The translations under genes and the position numbers were made by a program. This document shows, piece after piece, positions 24,830 to 33,208 of a stretch of DNA of 64,000 nucleotides. The notes beneath the pieces were generated by a model, which had not been told where the DNA came from, searched no databases, and worked only from the letters and a program-made list of their open reading frames with translations. The stretch comes from Pseudomonas sputi. GTDB taxonomy: Bacteria > Pseudomonadota > Gammaproteobacteria > Pseudomonadales > Pseudomonadaceae. The first letter of the stretch is position 1. Every line of letters begins with the position of its first letter. The stretch spans positions 155,066 through 219,065 of the forward strand of contig NZ_BQHI01000009.1 in NCBI RefSeq assembly GCF_021603585.1. Direction: 5' to 3'.

Positions 24830-26383
24830 ATGTCAGTTTCCGCTCCGAACGCTGTCCTCTCGGTCAGCGGTATCGGCAAGACCTATGCGCAACCGGTTCT
24901 GACCGGCATCGATCTGACGTTGATGCGCGGTGAAGTGCTGGCGCTGACCGGTGAGAACGGTGCCGGTAAAAGCACCCTGTCGAAGATCATCGGCGGGCTG
25001 GTCACGCCCACCACCGGCCAGATGCAGTTTCACGGCAAGGATTATCGCCCCGGCAGCCGCACGCAGGCTGAAGAGCTGGGTGTGCGCATGGTCATGCAAG
25101 AGCTCAATCTGCTGCCGACGCTATCGGTGGCGGAAAACCTGTTCCTCGACAACCTGCCGAGCAACGGTGGCTGGATCAGTCGCAAGCAACTGCGCAAGGC
25201 TGCCATCGAAGCCATGGCTCAAGTCGGCCTCGATGCCATCGACCCGGACACTTTGGTCGGCGAGCTGGGCATCGGTCACCAGCAAATGGTCGAAATCGCC
25301 CGTAACCTGATCGGCGATTGTCATGTGCTGATTCTCGACGAACCGACCGCGATGCTGACCGCGCGCGAAGTCGAGATGTTGTTCGAGCAGATCACCCGGT
25401 TGCAGGCGCGTGGTGTCTCGATCATCTATATCTCCCATCGCCTGGAAGAACTGGCCCGGGTCGCCCAGCGTATTGCCGTACTGCGCGACGGCAACCTGGT
25501 TTGCGTTGAGCCGATGGCCAATTACAACAGCGAGCAACTGGTCACTCTGATGGTCGGTCGCGAGTTGGGCGAGCATATCGATCTAGGGGCTCGTCATATC
25601 GGTGCGCCAGCCTTGACAGTCAAAGGCCTGACCCGCTCCGACAAGGTTCGAGACGTGTCCTTTGAAGTGCGCGCCGGTGAGATATTTGGCATCTCGGGTC
25701 TGATCGGGGCGGGGCGCACCGAACTTTTGCGGCTGATCTTCGGCGCCGATATCGCGGACAGTGGCACCGTTGCACTCGGTTCTCCGGCAAAAACGGTGAG
25801 CATTCGCTCGCCAGTCGATGCCGTGCGCAATGGCATCGCCTTGATCACCGAGGATCGCAAGGGAGAAGGCCTGCTGCTGAGTCAGTCGATCAGCGCCAAC
25901 ATTGCCCTGGGCAACATGCCGGAAATTTCCAGCGGTGGATTCGTCAACAACGGCGATGAAACGAAGCTCGCACAGCGGCAGATCGACGCCATGCGCATCC
26001 GCAGTTCCAGCCCGACGCAGTTGGTGTCCGAGCTGTCCGGCGGTAATCAGCAAAAAGTGGTGATCGGGCGTTGGCTTGAGCGCGATTGTTCGGTGCTGCT
26101 GTTCGATGAACCGACTCGCGGTATCGACGTCGGCGCCAAATTCGATATCTATGCATTGCTTGGCGAATTGACCCGCCAGGGCAAGGCGCTGGTGGTGGTA
26201 TCCAGCGACTTGCGCGAGCTGATGCTGATCTGCGATCGCATCGGCGTGTTGTCGGCGGGGCGTCTGATCGACACCTTCGAGCGCGACAGCTGGACCCAGG
26301 ATGACTTGCTTGCCGCCGCGTTTGCCGGCTACCAGAAACGTGATGCGTTGCTCAACGAAGCAGCGCCTAGGGATCTCCCATGA
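24830..26383 (+). CDS. rbsA: Ribose ABC transporter, ATP-binding protein
   Basis: A 517-aa protein with two ATPase modules, as in all sugar ATPases of this class. The first has Walker A GENGAGKSTLSK, signature LGIGHQQMVEIARN and Walker B VLILDEPTAML. The second has a degenerate Walker A (GLIGAGRTELLRLIFG), signature LSGGNQQKVVIGRW and Walker B VLLFDEPTRGIDVG. It powers ribose import. ATG 24,830 is chosen because GGAG precedes it by about six bases; an ATG at 24,818 overlaps that site. Its stop overlaps the rbsC start by four bases. Confidence 0.93.
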   Translation: MSVSAPNAVLSVSGIGKTYAQPVLTGIDLTLMRGEVLALTGENGAGKSTLSKIIGGLVTPTTGQMQFHGKDYRPGSRTQAEELGVRMVMQELNLLPTLSVAENLFLDNLPSNGGWISRKQLRKAAIEAMAQVGLDAIDPDTLVGELGIGHQQMVEIARNLIGDCHVLILDEPTAMLTAREVEMLFEQITRLQARGVSIIYISHRLEELARVAQRIAVLRDGNLVCVEPMANYNSEQLVTLMVGRELGEHIDLGARHIGAPALTVKGLTRSDKVRDVSFEVRAGEIFGISGLIGAGRTELLRLIFGADIADSGTVALGSPAKTVSIRSPVDAVRNGIALITEDRKGEGLLLSQSISANIALGNMPEISSGGFVNNGDETKLAQRQIDAMRIRSSSPTQLVSELSGGNQQKVVIGRWLERDCSVLLFDEPTRGIDVGAKFDIYALLGELTRQGKALVVVSSDLRELMLICDRIGVLSAGRLIDTFERDSWTQDDLLAAAFAGYQKRDALLNEAAPRDLP

Positions 26384-27357
26384 AAACTGCATCTTCCGCC
26401 GGCAAATCCAGTGGCAATTTTTACGGCCTCGGCACTTATCTGGGCCTCGCCGGCGCATTGCTGGCAATGATTGCGCTGTTCTCGGTCATGAGCAGCCATT
26501 TTCTGTCGTACAACACCTTCAGTACTCTGGCCAACCAGATTCCCGACCTGATGGTGCTGGCGGTGGGCATGACGTTCGTCCTGATCATCGGCGGGATCGA
26601 CCTGTCGGTAGGCTCGGTACTGGCACTCGCGGCCTCTACTGTCAGCGTGGCGATTCTTGGCTGGGGCTGGAGCGTGTTGCCGGCTGCCTTATTGGGTATG
26701 GCCGTCGCGGCGTTGGCCGGCACGGTTACCGGCTCGATTACCGTGGCGTGGCGAATTCCGTCGTTCATCGTGTCTCTGGGTGTTCTGGAGATGGCCCGTG
26801 GCCTGGCCTATCAGATGACCGGTTCGCGCACGGCCTACATCGGTGATTCCTTTGCCTGGCTGTCGAACCCGATCGCCTTCGGCATTTCGCCGTCGTTCAT
26901 CATCGCCTTGCTGGTCATTATCGTTGCCCAGGCCGTTCTGACCCGTACCGTGTTCGGCCGCTATCTGATCGGCATTGGCACCAACGAAGAAGCGGTGCGT
27001 CTGGCGGGGATCAATCCCAAGCCCTACAAAATTCTGGTGTTCAGCCTGATGGGGCTGCTCGCTGGCATCGCGGCGCTGTTCCAGATTTCCCGGCTGGAAG
27101 CGGCCGACCCGAACGCCGGTTCCGGCCTTGAGCTGCAAGTGATCGCTGCCGTGGTGATCGGCGGCACCAGCCTGATGGGCGGACGTGGTTCGGTAATCAG
27201 TACCTTTTTCGGTGTATTGATCATCTCCGTACTGGCGGCCGGTCTGGCGCAGATTGGCGCGACCGAGCCGACCAAGCGCATCATCACCGGTGCGGTGATC
27301 GTGATCGCCGTGGTGCTCGATACCTATCGCAGTCAACGCGCAAGCCGACGGGGCTGA
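26380..27357 (+). CDS. rbsC: Ribose ABC transporter, permease
   Basis: A 325-aa integral membrane protein with eight to ten hydrophobic helices and the permease signature VIGGIDLSVGSVLAL (residues about 66-80), plus VVIGGTSLMGGRGSV near residue 265, typical of BPD_transp_2 sugar permeases. It forms the channel with RbsA and RbsB. ATGA coupling with rbsA, and three bases to rbsR. Confidence 0.92.
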   Translation: MKTASSAGKSSGNFYGLGTYLGLAGALLAMIALFSVMSSHFLSYNTFSTLANQIPDLMVLAVGMTFVLIIGGIDLSVGSVLALAASTVSVAILGWGWSVLPAALLGMAVAALAGTVTGSITVAWRIPSFIVSLGVLEMARGLAYQMTGSRTAYIGDSFAWLSNPIAFGISPSFIIALLVIIVAQAVLTRTVFGRYLIGIGTNEEAVRLAGINPKPYKILVFSLMGLLAGIAALFQISRLEAADPNAGSGLELQVIAAVVIGGTSLMGGRGSVISTFFGVLIISVLAAGLAQIGATEPTKRIITGAVIVIAVVLDTYRSQRASRRG

Positions 27358-27360
27358 TAA

Positions 27361-28380
27361 ATGGCAACGATCAAGGATGTGGCGGCACTTGCAGGAATTT
27401 CCTACACGACCGTGTCCCACGTAGTGAACAAAACCCGACCGGTGAGCGAAGAGGTGCGGCTCAAGGTCGAGGCGGCGATCAAGAGTCTCGACTATGTGCC
27501 GAGCGCCGTGGCCCGTTCGCTGAAAGCGAAAACCACCGCTACCATCGGGTTGCTGGTACCCAACAGCCTCAATCCGTACTTCGCCGAACTGGCGCGCGGG
27601 ATCGAGGATTACTGCGAGCGCAACGGCTACTGCGTGATTCTCTGCAACTCCGACGACAACCCGGACAAGCAGCGCAGCTACCTGCGGGTCCTGCTGGAAA
27701 AACGCATCGACGGCTTGATCGTCGCCTCTGCGGGTGGCGACAGCGGTCTGGCGCAAGGACTGGCGGGCGTAAAGACGCCGATGGTGATTGTCGACCGTGG
27801 GCTCGAAGGTGTGGATGCCGATCTGGTGCGCATCGATCACGAATATGGCGCGTACCTCGCGACGCGGCATCTGCTTGAGCTCGGTCATCGCGATATCGCC
27901 ACGATCGGTGGTCCGGCCAGCACCAGCGTCGCGCAAATGCGTCAGGCCGGTTTTTGTCGCGCGATGAAAGAAGCCGGTGTTGCGGTGTCCCCGTCGCGCA
28001 TGCTGGAAAGCGACTTCACCAGCACCGGCGGTTACAGCGCGGCTTCGGTCCTGCTTGAGCGTAACCCGCCGAGCGCGATCTTTGCCGGTAACGACATGAT
28101 CGGCATTGGCGTGTTGCGAGCGGCGGCAGAACGTAACGTGCGGGTGCCCGCCGAGCTGTCGGTGATCGGCTTCGACGACATTCAGATGAGTCGCTACGTG
28201 TATCCAGCGCTGACGACCGTGGGCCAGTCGATCCTTCAGTTAGGTGAAATGGCGGCGGAAGTCTTGTTGCGAAGAATTGCTGCCCCGGATCTGGCGACGG
28301 ATCAGCGGATCGTGACCCCGAGTATTGTCCTGCGCGAATCGACTGCACCGCTGTCCGGCGTGTTCACCGAATACCGCTGA
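27361..28380 (+). CDS. rbsR: LacI-family repressor of ribose genes
   Basis: A 339-aa protein with the LacI helix-turn-helix MATIKDVAALAGISYTTVSH (residues 1-20) and hinge helix (VPSAVARSLKAKTT). A periplasmic-binding-protein-like sensor follows (IGLLVPNSLNPYFAELARG; later IFAGNDMIGIGVL and VIGFDDI). It binds palindromic operators and lets go when ligand binds; the 14-bp palindrome at 23,710 is the likely site. It is encoded inside the operon it should control, giving feedback. Confidence 0.9.
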   Translation: MATIKDVAALAGISYTTVSHVVNKTRPVSEEVRLKVEAAIKSLDYVPSAVARSLKAKTTATIGLLVPNSLNPYFAELARGIEDYCERNGYCVILCNSDDNPDKQRSYLRVLLEKRIDGLIVASAGGDSGLAQGLAGVKTPMVIVDRGLEGVDADLVRIDHEYGAYLATRHLLELGHRDIATIGGPASTSVAQMRQAGFCRAMKEAGVAVSPSRMLESDFTSTGGYSAASVLLERNPPSAIFAGNDMIGIGVLRAAAERNVRVPAELSVIGFDDIQMSRYVYPALTTVGQSILQLGEMAAEVLLRRIAAPDLATDQRIVTPSIVLRESTAPLSGVFTEYR

Positions 28381-28403
28381 AACGAATTGAAGAGTAGTGA
28401 TGT

Positions 28404-29321
28404 ATGTCTGCAAATGTAGTGGTAATAGGCAGTCTGAACATGGACCTGGTCACCCGGGCGCCGCGCTTGCCCCGGGGCGGCGAGACGCTGATCGGCCATT
28501 CCTTCGCGACCGTGTCCGGTGGCAAGGGCGCCAATCAGGCCGTAGCTGCCGCGCGACTGGGTGCGCAGGTGTCGATGATCGGCTGTGTGGGCAACGATGC
28601 CTATGGCGTGCAATTGCGCGAAGCCCTGCTGGCCGAGCAGATCGATTGTCAGTCGGTCAGTGTGGTGGAGGACTCCAGTGGCGTGGCGCTGATCGTGGTC
28701 GATGACAACAGTCAGAACGCGATTGTCATCGTGGCCGGTGCCAATGGTTCGATGACTCCCGCGGTTATCGACCGGTTCGACGCCGTGCTGCAGGCTGCCG
28801 ACGTGATCATCTGCCAGCTGGAAATCCCCGATGCGACGGTCGGCCATGCGCTGAAACGTGGACGTGAGCTGGGCAAAATGGTCATCCTCAACCCGGCACC
28901 GGCCAGTCGCCCGCTGCCGGCGGACTGGTTTGCCGCCATCGATTACCTGATTCCCAACGAGAGCGAGGCCGCCGCCCTCAGCGGCCTGCCGGTGGACTCG
29001 CTGGAGACCGCTGAAAAAGCTGCGGCGCACCTGATTTCACTGGGCGCTGGCAAGGTCATCATCACACTTGGGGCTCAAGGCTCATTGTTCGCCAACGGCA
29101 CGGGTTACCAGCATTTTCCTGCACCCCAAGTAAAGGCTGTCGATACCACTGCCGCGGGGGATACCTTTGTCGGCGGATTTGCGGCTGCGCTGGCGGCCGG
29201 CAAAACCGAGGACGAGGCCATTCGTTTCGGGCAAGTCGCTGCGGCCCTGTCGGTCACCCGGGCAGGTGCCCAGCCCTCCATTCCTACCACCTCCGACGTA
29301 CAGGCATTCAAACCCGCATGA
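28404..29321 (+). CDS. rbsK: Ribokinase
   Basis: A 305-aa PfkB-family kinase that phosphorylates ribose to ribose 5-phosphate with ATP. N-terminal signature [20 protein letters not shown] and [15 protein letters not shown]; the catalytic C-terminal signature [19 protein letters not shown] holds the Asp base. The length matches RbsK. It has ATGA overlap with rbsD. Confidence 0.93.
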   Translation: MSANVVVIGSLNMDLVTRAPRLPRGGETLIGHSFATVSGGKGANQAVAAARLGAQVSMIGCVGNDAYGVQLREALLAEQIDCQSVSVVEDSSGVALIVVDDNSQNAIVIVAGANGSMTPAVIDRFDAVLQAADVIICQLEIPDATVGHALKRGRELGKMVILNPAPASRPLPADWFAAIDYLIPNESEAAALSGLPVDSLETAEKAAAHLISLGAGKVIITLGAQGSLFANGTGYQHFPAPQVKAVDTTAAGDTFVGGFAAALAAGKTEDEAIRFGQVAAALSVTRAGAQPSIPTTSDVQAFKPA

Positions 29322-29722
29322 AAAAGACTCCTTTGCTCAATGTCGCCCTGTCGAGGCTGATTGCTTCTCTTGGACATGGCGACATGGTCGTGATCGGCGA
29401 CGCTGGCCTGCCGGTGCCGCCGGGTGTCGAGCTGATCGACCTGGCGTTGACGCACGGCGTACCGGACTTTGTCAGTACCCTGAAAGTCGTGCTCAGCGAA
29501 ATGCAGGTGGAAAGCCATGCGCTGGCCAAGGAGATTTTCGACAAGCAACCGACTGCGCTGTCCACGCTGGACGAGCTGAATGACGAAGGCTCGCTGGGGC
29601 GGCGTGACCTGCTCAGTCACGAGCAATTCAAGGTACTCAGCCGACAGGCACGAGCGATTGTTCGTACGGGCGAATGTCAGCCGTACTGCAACATCGTGCT
29701 GGTAGCCGGTGTTACGTTCTAA
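29318..29722 (+). CDS. rbsD: D-ribose pyranase
   Basis: A 134-aa protein that interconverts pyranose and furanose forms of ribose, supplying ribokinase. The N-terminus [20 protein letters not shown] contains the catalytic His of the family near residue 20, followed by IGDAGLPVP; the end [17 protein letters not shown] matches RbsD. Translation is coupled to rbsK. Confidence 0.92.
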   Translation: MKKTPLLNVALSRLIASLGHGDMVVIGDAGLPVPPGVELIDLALTHGVPDFVSTLKVVLSEMQVESHALAKEIFDKQPTALSTLDELNDEGSLGRRDLLSHEQFKVLSRQARAIVRTGECQPYCNIVLVAGVTF

Positions 29723-29765
29723 CAGGATTCAACCCTTTCGATTTCATTTGCACAAGGAGTGCGCC

Positions 29766-30794
29766 ATGCACCGCTATGCTCAAAAAATGCATCAACTGAT
29801 TCGGAGTCTGCTGCTTTTGTCCGTTATAACCGCGACCGGCGCCCAGGCGGCAGAAAAGATCGACCTGATCATCGACACCGATCCGGGCGCCGACGACGTG
29901 GTCGCCCTGTTGTTTGCCCTGGCCTCCCCGGAGGAACTGAACATTCGCGCGTTGACCACCGTGGCCGGCAACGTGCGTCTGGACAAGACTTCGCGCAATG
30001 CCCGGTTGGCCCGTGAGTGGGCAGGGCGAGAAGAGGTCCCGGTGTACGCCGGTGCGCCGAAACCGCTGATGCGCACGCCGATCTACGCCGAAAACATCCA
30101 TGGCAAGGAAGGCCTGTCGGGTGTCACCGTGCACGAGCCGAAAAAAGGCCTGGCCGAAGGCAGTGCGGTCAACTACTTGATCGACACCCTGAAAAAAGCC
30201 AAGCCGCACAGCATCACCATCGCGATGCTCGGTCCACAGACTAACCTGGCCCTGGCACTGATTCAGGAACCGGAGATCGTTCAGGGGATCAAGGAAGTGG
30301 TGATCATGGGGGGCGCCCACTTCAACGGCGGCAACATCACGCCAGTGGCCGAGTTCAACCTGTACGCCGACCCGCAGGCAGCGGAGGTGGTGCTCAAAAG
30401 CGGCGTGAAACTGACCTACCTGCCGCTGGACGTGACCCACAAGATCCTGACCAGCGATGCGCGCCTGAAGCAGATCGCGGCGCTGAACAACAATGCAAGC
30501 AAGATTGTCGGCGACATTCTCAACGAGTACATCAAAGGGGATATGGAGCACTACGGCATTCCGGGTGGTCCGGTGCATGATGCCACCGTCGTGGCTTATC
30601 TGCTCAAGCCTGAACTGTTCACGGGTCGTTCGGTGAATGTGGTCGTCGACAGCCGTGAAGGCCCGACGTTCGGCCAGACCATTGTCGATTGGTATGACGG
30701 CCTCAAGGCACCGAAGAACGCCTTCTGGGTTGAGAACGGCGACGCCCAGGGCTTCTTCGATCTGCTGACCGAGCGTCTGAAACGTCTGAAGTAA
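29766..30794 (+). CDS. Exported nucleoside hydrolase
   Basis: A 342-aa inosine-uridine-preferring nucleoside hydrolase. The mature part opens with the Ca-binding signature IIDTDPGADDVVALLFAL, and later has HDATVVAYLL with the catalytic-region His. It cleaves ribonucleosides to base and ribose. A signal peptide (LIRSLLLLSVITATGAQAA) precedes it, so the reaction occurs in the periplasm. As last gene of the rbs operon it would generate ribose for RbsB directly. ATG 29,766 has AAGGAG eight bases upstream. Confidence 0.88.
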   Translation: MHRYAQKMHQLIRSLLLLSVITATGAQAAEKIDLIIDTDPGADDVVALLFALASPEELNIRALTTVAGNVRLDKTSRNARLAREWAGREEVPVYAGAPKPLMRTPIYAENIHGKEGLSGVTVHEPKKGLAEGSAVNYLIDTLKKAKPHSITIAMLGPQTNLALALIQEPEIVQGIKEVVIMGGAHFNGGNITPVAEFNLYADPQAAEVVLKSGVKLTYLPLDVTHKILTSDARLKQIAALNNNASKIVGDILNEYIKGDMEHYGIPGGPVHDATVVAYLLKPELFTGRSVNVVVDSREGPTFGQTIVDWYDGLKAPKNAFWVENGDAQGFFDLLTERLKRLK

Positions 30795-30801
30795 GCCATG
30801 C

Positions 30802-30829
30802 GCCCGCAGGTTTCAGCTTGCGGGCTTTT
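30802..30829 (+). terminator. Terminator of the rbs operon
   Basis: GCCCGCA (30,802-30,808) pairs with TGCGGGC (30,819-30,825), followed by TTTT. Seven bases after the nucleoside hydrolase stop. Confidence 0.8.
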
Positions 30830-31040
30830 ACTCCCTCTCGGTATCCGATGTCCCTTTGAAGTCATCGGGATACTTCTCGAACAGTTGGGCAATGAACGAC
30901 TGCGCGCCCTGCGGTCCCAGCGTCTTCACCAGTAAATCGATGCTGATCAATGCCAATTCTTCCGGACTGCCTGGACTGTAAGAACTGTGCCCTTGTGGCC
31001 AGGTGGCCTTGATGTCGGCGGTAATACTTACGGTAGTCAT
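30828..31040 (-). CDS. Hypothetical protein, 70 aa
   Basis: Not recognised. It contains TTVSITADIKATWPQGHSSY and an amphipathic C-terminal half (ELALISIDLLVKTLGPQGAQ, then FIAQLFEKYPDDF). Codon use is core-like. The start is ATG 31,040; a GTG five codons earlier is possible, and neither has a strong ribosome site. It is divergent from 31,169. Confidence 0.5.
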   Translation of the reverse strand: MTTVSITADIKATWPQGHSSYSPGSPEELALISIDLLVKTLGPQGAQSFIAQLFEKYPDDFKGTSDTERE

Positions 31041-31168
31041 GGCAGGCTCGGTCACAGGATCTGAGTCCTGAGTTAACCACTTTGCCGAACGTTTGGCACT
31101 GCGACTTAGGCATGAGCGTGGGGCTATGCGACACTTGGTTGTTTCCGCAATAAAACAAGGATTGAGCA

Positions 31169-31474
31169 GTGCAGATCGATTTGAATAGCCCCGACGGCCT
31201 TAGCCTTGATGCTGTCCGCCAGATGCTGGCGTCGGCCAGTGATGATGATCACACTCAGCTGCGTGTGACCAAGGGCGGGATTGCCTATATCTCTTCGGGT
31301 GTCACTGGTGGGCAGGACATCGATGGCCTGCTGTTTCGCCTGGAGACCTGGGCTAAAGGCTCGGGATATGTGGGAAATGTCGCGGCCAGCGATGAGGTCT
31401 GGGTCATGCAGATCTTCAATGCACTCAAGGACAATTGGCCGAACCCTTCCTACGACTACATAGACGTCTACTGA
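31169..31474 (+). CDS. Hypothetical protein, 101 aa
   Basis: Not recognised. A soluble acidic protein (LDAVRQMLASASDDDHTQLR; ETWAKGSGYVGNVAASDEVW; ending YDYIDVY), typical of small alpha/beta domains. It starts at GTG 31,169 with AAGGA seven bases upstream. Core-like composition. Confidence 0.6.
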   Translation: MQIDLNSPDGLSLDAVRQMLASASDDDHTQLRVTKGGIAYISSGVTGGQDIDGLLFRLETWAKGSGYVGNVAASDEVWVMQIFNALKDNWPNPSYDYIDVY

Positions 31475-31641
31475 ACGTCATTAATATTCAGTGACGTTTT
31501 ACGGGGTGATGCTTCAGGCTTGGCTAAGGCACACTCGGCGTTTTTCCGATCGTGGGGCAGGGTGATGGCACTCTCCGTGAAACCAAACGCCGTATTGGCG
31601 GTCGCACGATCTCTGCTCAAAATTGAAATAAGGAGGCTTCA

Positions 31642-31959
31642 ATGCCTTGCAAGTTCGTGTCACTGGGTGCACTGATGATCGTTGCTCTGTTGGCGGGTTG
31701 CGGTACAACCTCCAGTGAATCGCAGAAGGATCCCGTGACGACTGAGGCGGGTCATGATCGTTGTGAGGCATCAGCTGCGGAGTTCGCTCTCGGCAAGAAA
31801 GCTTCGCCGGAGCTGTTGGAGCAGGCGCGCAAGAAGGCCGGTGCGCAGAACGCTCGGTTCCTAAAGCCTAATGACATGATTACGCTGGAGTACCGCTCCG
31901 ATCGCCTCAACCTCAATACCGATCAGAACCTGGTGATCACTCGCGTCAACTGTGGCTGA
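31642..31959 (+). CDS. Lipoprotein with peptidase inhibitor I78 domain
   Basis: A 105-aa protein. The lipobox LLAGC (Cys about residue 20) marks a lipoprotein; with G-T after the Cys it likely goes to the outer membrane. Residues 38-105 fit inhibitor family I78: DRCEASAAEFALGKKASPEL, then ITLEYRSDRLNLNTDQNLVI and a final Cys-Gly. The two cysteines may form a disulphide. Such proteins inhibit serine proteases. A strong ribosome site (AAGGAGG) precedes ATG 31,642. The shared bidirectional terminator follows. Confidence 0.8.
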   Translation: MPCKFVSLGALMIVALLAGCGTTSSESQKDPVTTEAGHDRCEASAAEFALGKKASPELLEQARKKAGAQNARFLKPNDMITLEYRSDRLNLNTDQNLVITRVNCG

Positions 31960-31985
31960 GCCTCTCGGGCTTTTGTTTCACCCAT

Positions 31986-32017
31986 AAAAAACCCCGTCAC
32001 ATGGACGGGGTTTTTTT
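31986..32017. terminator. Bidirectional terminator between the I78 lipoprotein and csp genes
   Basis: A-run, ACCCCGTC, five-base loop, GACGGGGT, then T-run: works on both strands for the convergent genes on either side. Confidence 0.9.
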
Positions 32018-32031
32018 AGTGCGCCGGAAGA

Positions 32032-32244
32032 TTACTCTGGGCGGACTTGTGCAGCTTGCATACCCTTTTGGCCTTTCTCAGCCACGAAGGAGACGGTCTG
32101 GCCTTCTTTCAGGCTTTTGAAACCGTCAGTTTCGATAGCTTTGAAGTGTACGAACAGGTCGTCACCGCCACCTTGAGGAGTGATGAAGCCGAAGCCTTTT
32201 TCATCGTTGAACCATTTAACGGTGCCGGTTTGGCGATTAGACAT
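32032..32244 (-). CDS. Cold-shock domain protein
   Basis: A 70-aa CspA-family protein: [20 protein letters not shown] holds RNP1 (KGFGFI), and [10 protein letters not shown] holds RNP2. These aromatic residues bind single-stranded RNA and DNA, melting RNA structure as a chaperone. GGAGA sits before ATG 32,244. About 290 bases upstream (to 32,534) hold no gene; an untranslated leader, common in this family, may lie there. Confidence 0.92.
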   Translation of the reverse strand: MSNRQTGTVKWFNDEKGFGFITPQGGGDDLFVHFKAIETDGFKSLKEGQTVSFVAEKGQKGMQAAQVRPE

Positions 32245-32534
32245 GGTGTATCTCCAAGAAACATATATTTTCAGTAGTACTGTGCTGCTCAGGCCAACTG
32301 GGCACACCGGGGTATCATAGTCGAAATGTTCGCTTTGGTAGCCCCCCGGACGTGCTGTTTGCCAATCAGTCGTGTTTTCTTTACTGCCTGTTTCGGCTGG
32401 AGGCCGCGGTTTAAAAGGCCTCGAGCGAAAAATAAAGACAATAAAAAAACCTGTAAAACCTGCATAAATCGTACGAAAAGGCCTGAATCAGATGCTTTTC
32501 AGCGGTGCTGGGGGCAGTGAAAAGGCCTTTTTCA

Positions 32535-32837
32535 TCATTTTTTCGCCGGGGTATTGGCCTTGCATTTGGCAATTTGCCCCAGGGCTTTTTGTTGCAATTC
32601 CTGGCTGGCCTTGTTGTCCATCAGCGCCTGAATGTCACTGGCCGGATAGGATTTGATGGCATCGGCACCGCACGCGCAGTGGGATTTTGCGGCAGCGGCA
32701 CCGATTTGCGGAGTGGCCGCCTGGGTGCACTGAGCCATGTATTTCTCACGCTCGCCCTTTGGCCAGTCAGCGTGGGCGCTCAGCGGCAGCAGCAAGACGA
32801 GGGGGGCGACTGCAGCAAGCAGGGTATTAAGACGCAT
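32535..32837 (-). CDS. Small periplasmic protein
   Basis: A 100-aa protein with a signal peptide (LLAAVAPLVLLLPLSAHA). The mature part has four cysteines (AQCTQAATPQIG, SHCACGADAIKS, AKCKAN), suggesting disulphides, in a helical setting (IQALMDNKASQELQQKALG). Family not recognised. ATG 32,837 has AAGGAG about nine bases upstream; a longer frame to 32,861 overlaps this site. Confidence 0.65.
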   Translation of the reverse strand: MRLNTLLAAVAPLVLLLPLSAHADWPKGEREKYMAQCTQAATPQIGAAAAKSHCACGADAIKSYPASDIQALMDNKASQELQQKALGQIAKCKANTPAKK

Positions 32838-33208
32838 GCGAGGATGCTCCTTGTGGGTCAATGTCTTGTTATCTGAGGGCCCGAAGGCCGATCAAGTTCA
32901 GCACTCTGGCATAAAACAGATGATTTGCCTCCCGATAAAACCACAGTGCATCGGCGACCGTTCATCTGTGCTAGCATGCCTGGCTCGGGCGTTCGCAGGC
33001 TCCGGATGACCTTCAGTCCCGGTAGCGGCAGTGCACGAATTTTCTGATTTGAATCCCAGTCACTCTGGTTCGGTTTTCCGGTTGGCCGCAAGGCTCCTGC
33101 CGCTGTAAGGCAGGCGTTCGTCATTGAATGGCCAGGATCGGATCTTGTACTGGCTCATCCCAACCCACGTGACCTTTGGTAGGGGTCACCACTAGGAGAG
33201 GAGGCGCC
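32838..33208. other. Upstream region of thrS
   Basis: About 370 bases without a gene. It holds the thrS promoter and leader. A CCTGCCGC-TGTAA-GGCAGG hairpin lies near 33,097-33,116 and GTGACC...GGTCAC near 33,170-33,190, just before the ribosome site. Translational control of thrS by its own product is known in E. coli; here it is only a possibility. Confidence 0.4.

Noticed and set aside
26689-27936. 415-codon minus-strand frame over rbsC/rbsR
   Set aside because: Crosses two well-supported genes on the other strand; low-complexity Asp/His/Gln/Arg composition.
33000-33130. Riboswitch or T-box before thrS
   Set aside because: Several short hairpins, but no conserved core of a known riboswitch could be recognised, and T-boxes are not expected in pseudomonads.
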